Origin: Karstenula rhodostoma CBS 690.94
Taxonomy: Eukaryota > Ascomycota > Dothideomycetes > Pleosporales > Didymosphaeriaceae
Assembly (NCBI GenBank): GCA_010093485.1
Contig: MU001496.1
Span: 1,307,666-1,371,665 of the forward strand
Reading direction: 5' to 3'
DNA: 64,000 bases
A model generated the notes under the pieces. The model saw nothing but the letters and a program-made list of their open reading frames with translations, did no database searches and was not told the origin of the DNA. Shown in pieces: positions 56,412 to 64,000 of the stretch (positions within the stretch are counted from its first letter, which is position 1; each line of letters begins with the position of its first letter). The translations under genes and the position numbers were made by a program.

Positions 56412-56867
56412 ATGTCGATACCGAACGAAAAGCTGCAGCAGGTACAGTTTGTCCGTTTGTTTACTCAGCATCGACTCACCGTGTGCAGATTCTGCAGGAA
56501 ATCGGCCAGAAGAAGGCTTTCGCCGAACAGCAACTCGTGATTGTGAGGCAGCAAAAGGTCGCCAACAGCCGCGAAAGCCGGATGCTGCAGTTGACTGCCA
56601 GTGAGATGGAGTCGCTTCCGAAAGAGACAAAGGTCTACGAAGGCGTGGGGAAAATGTATGTTGTGGCCGTCTGCGGTACAGCACCTTTCTAATGGCCACA
56701 GGTTTGTGTGCACTCCCATTCCAGATGTCCGGAAGAGACTATCAAGTGAGGACGAGAAGCTCAAGACCGAGCTGTCGAATCTCAAAAAGAAAGAGGACTA
56801 CTTGGAGAAGACGTACGAAAACAGCAAGAACAGCATCGAGCAAGTGCTTGGTGGACGGACTGGCTGA
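56412..56867 (+). CDS. pfd1: prefoldin subunit 1
   Basis: A beta-type subunit of the hexameric prefoldin chaperone, which delivers unfolded actin and tubulin to the CCT chaperonin. The exons are 56412-56441, 56489-56655 and 56702-56867 (120 residues). The structure is two long helices, ILQEIGQKKAFAEQQLVIVR and EDEKLKTELSNLKKKEDYLE, joined by the beta-hairpin ETKVYEGVGKMFVCTPIPDV. Introns are 47 and 46 nt. The length is normal for the family. It lies two genes from beta-tubulin, one of prefoldin's main clients; no functional linkage need follow from this. Confidence 0.92.
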
Positions 56868-58548
56868 ACGACCCAAAGCAATCACCTGGTATGCGTTCAA
56901 GGCCGAACAAAAGAAGGTTGACTACGACGTGTCTGGGGGACCGACAAAATACTCCATCTCTCCGCTAGGTGTCTGGATGAGTTGGATCTCATGGGTAGTA
57001 AGACATCGCTCTGTGGTCGGAGATCCTTACGCCTGTTCAGGTGGCGCCTGTATGACCTTGCGTCCGTTCGAAAACCAATTGCCTTGAAGTCAAGAATGGT
57101 ATCCTGCAGTGTAAACTTCTTCCTCTTCGCTTATAGCGACCCATGTCCTTGTCGAAACACCCGCTATTCTCGTACCCAAAGCGTTGTCTCTTCTGACCGC
57201 GAAGGCTTCTGCTTCAAACCCTCCTGGGCATCCTGTATTAGTTGCTACATATTGCCCGTGCACCACAGAACTGATCCACACGTGTACCAATCGGATTAGG
57301 AGTGGGACCGAGTACAGTGACGGTCAGCGATATTACTAGCATCATCTCGAAAGGGATTACGCTGAATCATGTCCGGGCTTTTGAAAGTCGGGGCATGGGA
57401 CGAAGAGAGGTACGGCACAACTGTACAAAGAAGACAATGATTGCGCAGCGAAGCAGAGACAACGTTCTACAATGACGAAGCCCCAAGGAAGGGGAATGCG
57501 CCAGCTACTACCGACATCCAACACTCTACCCACAGCATCTGAGATGCTGCTTGACGACTGCCGGATTCCGACGACAACGCGTCAACAGCATTTTCTACAT
57601 GCGGCAAGCGGCTCATGCATCTACCAAATCACATGATCCAACGCCACCCGTGGACGGATCTAGAAACCAGCCAACCGATCTACACTCTGCGCCTTCTGCT
57701 TCGTTCCAAGTTTTAAAGCATGAAACGCTTGGAAGGAGTGAGTGGTGTTATATATAGATTAGGGTGTGTGTCGGCCCCCTTCCCAGACGTCTGGGGGCCA
57801 ATTTAGCTGGGGCTTGCAGGGTTGGGCTCGGAGGCCAGTCCGATCTCGGTAGCGGCAGATGAGGCTGAACAGAGTGTCAAGTGCTCTGCTGGTCAGCAGC
57901 ACACGACCGCGAGTCTCGACGGACGCTCCCGTGCTGACGCTCCCGTGAGACAGTCTCAAAGCAGACGAAGCAGCGTCGGAGAAGGACACCACATGCTGTT
58001 GGTGTTGTGTTGACGTTGACTCTGAGGCTGGGAGGATGGTTTGGAGCCGTCGCTTTTGCCGCGCCGCCACCGAACCATCAAACACGAGCCCACGGAGACC
58101 GCTTCGCGCGCGGGAACCCCGCCCCTGCAGCCAGTGTGAGGTCTCGCAGGAGGAGGGGTGCCCGCTGTCCGGCACAGCCATTCGAAGGCTGTATGCACCA
58201 TCGGTCCACAAGATCAGCCCCAGCAGCCGCTGCCTGGTCACTAGGGCGCTTTTGGCCCCATGTGCACGAAGGCCATTTCCTTCAAATCCCTCGTCGCCGC
58301 TCTTCTTCTCTCTTCTTCCTGCTTGTCTTGCGTTTCCCTGATTGTGCGTTGTCGCGTCAGCTTGCTTACAAGGTTGCCTGGCTTCATACAACACCCCGCA
58401 TTGCCCCGCCGCGCACGCCTTGCTACTGCTCACGCGCGCACGATTGACTGATTGCTGGCTTCGAATCTGGTTTCATTACGACTTGAGCGTGTTCACCATC
58501 TTCCACTCAATATTTGGGTTCGATAGCTGACTCTGAGCTACACTGATC
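56868..58548. other. intergenic region with no supported gene
   Basis: About 1.7 kb. Open frames such as 57759-58433 (-) and 58007-58447 (+) overlap in antisense, are Arg/Ser-rich and show no domain. The last 250 bases, pyrimidine-rich with scattered CTTGC-type sequence, are probably the leader of the following gene. Confidence 0.4.
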
Positions 58549-60475
58549 ATGCCGCCCGCCGACTACTGGGAGGACGAGTGGTACAATGACCGCCAGATCC
58601 ATGGCGGTGCTCGCCATGTTCGCGCACCTTCAGCACGGAGGGCTCTAGACGATGATTTTGGTCGTCGCACCTCTGAGTTCCTGTTGGCACCTGAGAGCCG
58701 TACTGCCACACACCTCCATCGCACCCGTTCACAGGGCCACGCTCCAGCTCCGAACGTGACCATCTACAACACCACCCGCATGGACAATGAGAGCAGCCCG
58801 AACGTCCGCACGGAGCAGAAGAGCCCGTCGGTGAATCCCTACGCCGAACCTCGCGGTAGGACGCGCAAGGTCCCCGGAGAGTGGTCACTAGAGGATGAGA
58901 TCGCAGAGCTGCGGGTCGACATAGCCAAGCAAGGTCGATCTCGCTCTCGCTCCGGGCATCACCACCACGACGACAACCATGGCCATAATTACGACCACTG
59001 GAAGCTAGAACAGGCGAACCAGCGCATCAGAGAACAAGAAGAGCGAATCGAGATGGAGAGGCGTGAGGAGCTGATCAAGAGGAAGATGGAGCTCAACTAC
59101 ATGAAGGATAGACATGAGCGTGACGAGGAGGAAGTTCGAATCAAGCGTGACGAGGATCGCCTGAAGAAAGAATGGGACCTGAAGCATGAGCGGGAAGAGC
59201 GCAAGAGAATCGAACGAGAGGAGGATGCCAAGAGACAGGAGGAGCTGATCAAAAGGAAGATGGAGCTCAAGTACATGAAGGATAGACACGAGCGTGACGA
59301 GGAGGAAGTTCGAATCAAGCGTGACGAGGATCGCCTGAGGAGAGAATGGGAGCTGAAGCATGAGCGGGAAGAGCGGAAGAGAATCGAACGAGAGGAGGAT
59401 GCCAAGAGACAGGAGGACCGCCTCAAGAAGGATTGGGAACTCAGATTGGAGCGAGAGACCCGAAAGAAAGAAGAAGAGAAGAGAGCAGAGGAACAGGAGA
59501 GGAAGAGGCTCGTCGCAGAGAGTATGGCGAAGGCCGACAAACAAGCAAGGGAGCAAGAGGAAGAGCGCCAGCGGCTCATCGCAGAGAGTATGGCCAAGGC
59601 CGACAAACGAGCAAGGGAGCAAGAAGCGGAGCGCCAACGAATCATCGCTGAGAATACCCTGAAACTCGAGAAAGCGGAGAGGGAGCGCAAGGCGGCTCAG
59701 CAGAGGGCTGTCGACGACTTCAACAAGGAGCGTGCTGAAAAGGAGGCCAAGGCGAGGGCAGAGCAAGACCGCATTGTGGCCCAGTATGAGGCGAAGAAAG
59801 TAAAAGATGCAGCAGAGGAGAAACGGAAGCGTGAGGAGCTTATCATGCAACTCAGAATTGAAGAGGAGCATAGGAAACAGAAGGAGAAGGAAGAGTGGGA
59901 CCGCTTCTTGTTGAAACAGAAGCAAAAAGAGGAAGAGGAGAAGGCGGCCAAGGAGAAGCAGGAGAAGGAGCTCGAGGAGGCGATGCGCAAGCGCCTGGCT
60001 CATTTCGGCTTCCAGGACAACCAGATCCAGGCCATGATCAGGCCTGAGGAAGCCGCCAAACTCCAACAGGGCATGTCGCCTGCGAACCCGTTGCGCCTCA
60101 CGCACCAGCCTACGTATGTGAAGGTGAGCAGGGAGCATCTTGCGACCGAGACCCTAGTGTACTACGACATCCCATATGAGGTTGATAGAGTAAGTTCCAC
60201 CACACCTTTGCCCTTTTCGTAGTCTAATCATGTTATAGTCCGACCCCAACTATATCATCATCATGCGAGAAATGGAGCCTCGCGAGACGGAGATCCTGTT
60301 CGAGCACACGCGTCGTCTACGTACTCGTGGGGGTAGCCGTCTTCTGATCGAAGAGCGCAACGACCATGGGAAGAATGACTACGCCTGGGTACGCCGAAGG
60401 AAGCCTTCTCGATCCCCATCGCGTCGCCGAAGCTCGCCCAAGAGGGTCGTTGGCATTAAGGAAATGTTCTTTTGA
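58549..60475 (+). CDS. long coiled-coil protein with internal repeats
   Basis: Exons 58549-60189 and 60239-60475 (625 residues), with a 49-nt intron. The N-terminus is polar, and MPPADYWEDEWY and a His-rich run (HHHHDDNHGHNYDH) precede a very charged helix of about 320 residues. Two copies of a 58-residue module (EELIKRKMELNYMKDRHERD and so on) start at 59065 and 59239. Three 22-residue modules of the AESMAKADKQAREQE type follow. The C-terminal domain (HFGFQDNQIQAMI, YVKVSREHLATETLVYYDIP, NYIIIMREMEPRETEILFEH) is conserved in filamentous fungi; I believe it is the region called DUF8035. The end is Arg/Ser-rich and may be nuclear-targeting. Function unknown. Confidence 0.8.
59065..59412 (+). 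repeat. 174-bp tandem repeat within the coiled-coil gene
   Basis: Two adjacent 174-bp units, 59065-59238 and 59239-59412, differ at only a few positions and each encode 58 residues. The near identity at DNA level, in contrast with the degenerate 66-bp repeats that follow, points to a recent in-frame duplication. Copy number is likely to vary between strains. Confidence 0.85.
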
Positions 60476-61113
60476 AGAGGCGGCATGGAACGATAAGCAT
60501 ATGACAAACTTAGGGTTATGTCGGGGTTTTTTTTTCCAGGGCTTTCTGACGTTGGCTTCTCGTTTCGGTACCTGATTGCTGTTATCTTCGTTATACCACT
60601 GTTGAACTCTACTCTTAGGCTCGCAAAGTCAAAGCGTCGTTGTCAATTGCATCTTCATATTGCATTCGGTAGGGTCTATTACATAGTCATTTTATGTAGG
60701 TACATTGACAATACACACACTTGGCTGGATACAGGAGTCCCCTATGCACATGCAACAAGTGTGGTGTCACGGCCGTTGCACAGCATAGATTGAGCGCATT
60801 ACCCTTTCACCGGTCTGTACCACCAACGACTGAGCCTACGCCTCAACATGTCCCCGACATAGAGTGCATGCGCGGGTGCGGTTCCGATAGGTCCTGTCCT
60901 GGGCGTCATTTTCCAAGACTCGGTCGGCTTCCTCGGTTGGGCGGTGAAAGTCAGCGGCTGCAATCGATCGCCGACCCAGGGTCCGGTTCAAAGTGCCTCG
61001 GCATATGGTCACGCAAGGCGGGACACGCTTCGGCGCCACACCTCATACACTGCTACTGCCGCCCTTGCATTTGATTGTAGCATAGCATGCGGTGATTTTG
61101 CACCATTTTGACC
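60476..61113. other. intergenic region upstream of PEX20
   Basis: About 640 bp with no supported gene. The front part is AT-richer and should be the 3' flank of the coiled-coil gene. No peroxisome-specific element is recognised. Confidence 0.4.
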
Positions 61114-62971
61114 ATGGCAGACGCTCTATGCGGGCCTTCTACCGCCCTCCAGACTTTCCAGAAGCATACCTCGGTCGACCGGACACTGCAGCAAGACCGC
61201 TTGGTTGGCCGGCATTCGCCCTCGCAGGTCCGTCTAACTCAACATGTGCGCGAACGTAGACTGATGGCTTGCAGGGCTTTAGGTCTTCTCTGGGTCCAAA
61301 CAACGGCGCTGTAGACCATGAATTCGAAGCTTTCCAGGCAGGGCATGCGCTTCCGCCGCAACCTCAGTTCCAACACCTCCCACCACATCTCGCGCGTCCG
61401 CCTCCACCACAGTTCGCGCAAACTTCACAAGCGCCCGACTGGGCATCAGACTTCCAGCGCCTGAACATATCGCAAGCACCGCAGATACCGCAGCAGCGCG
61501 TCCCTGCGCCGAATGTCGCATCGTCATGGCACCAAGACTTCATGGCCAAACAAAGCTCGGCTGCGCAGGCACCTGTCTTGCAGCAGAATGGCGTTGGAGG
61601 CATGGCAGGTTACGGCATGTCGGGTTTTGCACGCCCAGGTTTCCAGCAGTCCGGCTTTGGCATGATGAACGGCGGTCCCTTGTCAGAAGTGGCGCAAGGC
61701 AAACAGCGGGCACAAGAAGCGGTGCCGCAGTTCGATGAGGCGGCCTTCGAGCGCGCTTTTGCCGATGTGCAGCAGGCAGAGGAGCGGGCTCTTGCGGACA
61801 CTCTGCAGCAACAGGACACTCATCAGGAGACAGCGGTAGATAACTCACCGCAAGAGACGGAAGACCCGGCGTTGATGAGGATACGGGAACAACGGCCAGG
61901 TGAGCTGCGCACTAGCTGTCATATCGCAAATGTGCTAAACATCAGTGACAGCCGTATATGCTGCCCTCAAGATCCGAAGCGCTGTCGATCTCCAAAACGC
62001 ATCCCAAGCCGAGCCGTATCTGGACATGCTGGAAAGCATGGAGACCAACCATCAGCTGACGAAGGATGCCAGCGAGGCGAAATGGGTTATTGACACGCTG
62101 CAGAACATCGCCGCCCGAGAGACACCCCAAGAAATCAAGGCGCGCTCTGGGCACCTGATTCGCAAAATCAACGAGCGACTCATGTCTACGTATCCGTTGC
62201 TTTCCGCGCCTGTGCCTATCAACCAGGATCGCATATGGGAGGAGCTCGAGGCTGCAGGTTACACCAGACCACTTGTCCCAGAGCAACTCCAGCAGCCGCA
62301 ACAACCCGAACAAAAGCAAGAGGAGGAGCAGCACCAACCCAGACACGACGATGACGAAATGGCACAAACCGCCGGCCGCCTCCTCGAGCGCGTCTCCAAC
62401 AACACCAGCGAGAAGTTCCAAAACAGCCAATTCCTCGAGCTCATGCGGCGCCTCCGCGACCGCGAAGTCCGTGTGGAGGGTGACAAAATGGTCGAAGTCA
62501 GTAACGCCCAGTCTGCTTCATCCCCTCCCTCCTCTGCCCCGCAGCAACCCCAACCCCAGCCCACGCTTGATCCCCTGGCCGCCAACCTCGAGTACTACCA
62601 CGACGTCTCGCACGGCATGGACTGGTCCTGGTCGGACCCGCCTTCGCCTGCGCCCGCAGCACGAACCATCATTCCACCCGTCGACCCGAACATCCTCGAC
62701 CACGCAGCCACCGACTTTGACACCCCTGTGTATTCAGGCGAGAGCCACGAGTACGCCCCTCTTCCGCATCAGGAGACTAGTGAGAATGTTACTGATGAGG
62801 TGTCAGATCAATATAGCTACTACAACGTCCACTCCACGTTTCATAGATGAAGGAGGTGATGCGCAGATACCGACTCACGAGCAGGATCTCGATTTGGGAA
62901 GGGAAGGGATGCATGGGCTGGCGAGGAATGGGCTTAGTCCGCCGGTTGAGGAGTATGTGCACTACCATTGA
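61114..62971 (+). CDS. pex20: peroxin 20, PTS2 co-receptor
   Basis: Works with Pex7 to bring PTS2 proteins to the peroxisome and recycles through ubiquitination. Exons 61114-61227, 61275-61899, 61946-62779 and 62847-62971 (565 residues). The N-terminus MADALCGPSTALQTFQKHTS carries the conserved cysteine (Cys6), the expected monoubiquitination site, followed by DRTLQQDRLVGRHSPSQGFR. Two W-x-x-x-F-like receptor motifs occur: WASDF and WHQDF. The C-terminal Pex7-binding region includes ALMRIREQRP and KFQNSQFLELMRRLRDREV. The protein is longer than typical Pex20 owing to Gln/Pro-rich stretches. The last intron (62780-62846) is my preference, because it leads to the family-like DLDLGREGMHGLAR. Without it the protein ends at 62850. 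Confidence 0.87.
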
Positions 62972-63390
62972 GGTGGTGTTGTTGGTCTTGCAAGAAGCGT
63001 AGCTGGGCGTCTCGCGGGTTCGATTCGAACATTAGGATTGCTCGGCGTCTGTACGGAAGGCTGCATCAGGGCTTGCAAGTGTGGAAAGGAAAGCACGGTA
63101 CTCCCTGGAGGTAACAGCCATGCAACACCCGACACCTATGGCGCACTAGACACGCTGATAGACAGAGTCGCGCGGCAAAATCTAGACCATTGTAGATTCA
63201 CAATATCAGTGCATGAGGTAGCATGAATGGAGATTCAACGAACGGTCACCCACGATATCCTCCCGGTCTGTGAACTTAACAAAGCTTGCCTTCCCGCGGT
63301 CGTAGGGTCAGATGTTCGAGAGCAATGGAGTCTCTAAGCAAGCAGGTTGCTAAAACCAAAGTATGTTTAAGGAAGCTCTTGAGCTATTGG
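62972..63390. other. right transition region
   Basis: This 420-bp stretch lies between PEX20 and the dispersed repeat. It contains a GGGTTCGATTCGAAC palindromic sequence at about 63016-63032 that looks like a T-arm but lacks a surrounding tRNA fold. No gene supported. Confidence 0.4.
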
Positions 63391-63930
63391 AATCTTTGTG
63401 TTTCGGCACCCTATCGAGTTCCTTTACTGCGTTTTGCCCCGCGGCTTGCAAAAGCGCGCGAAGAGTGAACAACCAGTCTGAGGAAGCTTACAGACGCAAG
63501 CTAACAAAAACTCTCGATTTCACACGATACACACGAGTCAAGTTTCCTAAGAACGAGACTATCCTTGGTCACATTCTTCAGTTTGCACCACTGATCTACA
63601 CCGATGCCCGGATTTGAGAAGCCGATGTCCATGTGCTGTTCTGGGATGAATGAGGTGCTGCATGGGGAGTCGGTGCAATGTCTGGGTGGAGTCAGACACG
63701 TCGCGTCACTATCGTCGTCTTAGGAAACACCATCTCACACGGTCGGCAGACAACTAAAGACCTTTCCAACTCTTCTCTGGCGCTATATTCCCCGCGAAAG
63801 ATCAGCGTACACGTGATTTGCAATACGTCATAACTACCAGCATTCGAAACACGATGATTTCCTGATTGTTGACACGAACCACAAGGTGGAGTCCCGTAAA
63901 GTAGTAGACAAACATGGACTGCCGCCCAAA
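63391..63930 (+). repeat. dispersed repeat, right copy
   Basis: Blocks 63391-63465 (ATCTTTGTGTTTCGGCACCC with a TTTTGCCCCGCGGCTTGC core) and 63857-63930 (TTCCTGATTGTTGACACGAA to ACTGCCGCC) correspond to the two blocks at 10655-10732 and 10751-10830, in the same orientation. Here they are separated by about 390 bp, against 20 bp on the left. The intervening piece contains a short open frame (63363-63617) without recognisable content. Confidence 0.6.
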
Positions 63931-64000
63931 ACACAAAATGAAGCGTTGTAAGTGGATAAGCAAAGGATTAGGTAAGCCAGCAAGGCTTAGCGGCCCTAGT

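Noticed and set aside
57759..58447. Overlapping open frames on both strands between prefoldin and the coiled-coil gene
   Set aside because: The compositions are Arg/Ser/Pro-rich, no domain is present and neither strand has a convincing start or intron pattern.
59005..60138. 377-codon antisense frame opposite the coiled-coil gene
   Set aside because: It is a Leu-rich shadow of the Glu/Lys/Arg codons of the real gene; it has no independent support.
11267..62971. A secondary-metabolite or other functional gene cluster
   Set aside because: There is no polyketide synthase, NRPS, terpene cyclase or pathway-specific regulator; the genes belong to unrelated housekeeping pathways.
63010..63035. T-arm-like sequence GGGTTCGATTCGAAC
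   Set aside because: No acceptor stem, D-arm or anticodon arm can be folded around it; it is just a short palindrome.

Overview
This window is nuclear DNA of a filamentous ascomycete (Pezizomycotina; the class, perhaps Dothideomycetes, is a guess). The evidence is many short GT-AG introns of about 46-135 nt with CTAAC/CTGAC-like branch sites, a seven-exon beta-tubulin, a Pex20-type PTS2 co-receptor, and fungal families such as Lyc1, Opi3 and a fungal threonine synthase. All identifications come from reading translations and splice signals by eye; no database search was run. Every multi-exon model below closes in frame after joining the exons.

The window has two compartments. Positions 1 to about 10.9 kb form a gene-poor, repeat-rich, locally AT-rich block. 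It holds one intron-containing tRNA-Leu, two short intact ORFs with related C-termini (2713-3420 and 5907-6233), several decayed gene fragments (one BTB domain, one with TAA/TAG where Gln would fit, as expected from RIP), a tandem array of about 110-bp units, and GC-rich repeats present in both orientations. From about 11.2 to 63 kb the sequence is ordinary euchromatin carrying 21 recognisable or well-supported genes. A degenerate dispersed repeat lies on both sides of this block (10655-10830 and 63391-63930), in the same orientation.

Gene order in the euchromatic block: APS kinase (+), importin-9/Kap114 (-), Rev7 (+), RNF216-like RBR ubiquitin ligase (-), Lyc1 lysine acetyltransferase (+), threonine synthase (+), CHORD-CS co-chaperone (-), glutaredoxin-like protein (+), HpcH/HpaI aldolase (+), kelch/single-TM protein (+), gamma-glutamyltranspeptidase (+), mitochondrial HMG-box protein (-), branched-chain aminotransferase (-), SCYL2-like pseudokinase (+), amino-acid permease (+), Opi3 phospholipid methyltransferase (+), beta-tubulin (-), alkaline ceramidase (-), prefoldin subunit 1 (+), a coiled-coil repeat protein (+) and Pex20 (+).

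The genes are mostly housekeeping: sulfate activation, amino-acid synthesis, breakdown and uptake, lipid metabolism, protein folding, nuclear import, DNA damage tolerance, and peroxisome and mitochondrial maintenance. They do not form a secondary-metabolite cluster or an operon-like system. Several pairs are divergent and share a short promoter (importin-9/Rev7, RBR/Lyc1, CHORD/glutaredoxin-like, BCAT/SCYL2, ceramidase/prefoldin). I found no clearly undescribed biological system. The most unusual items are the two related ORFs inside the decayed block, a possible splice-controlled C-terminus in the RBR ligase, an in-frame GC-AG intron in the HMG protein, and a 17-nt microexon in OPI3.
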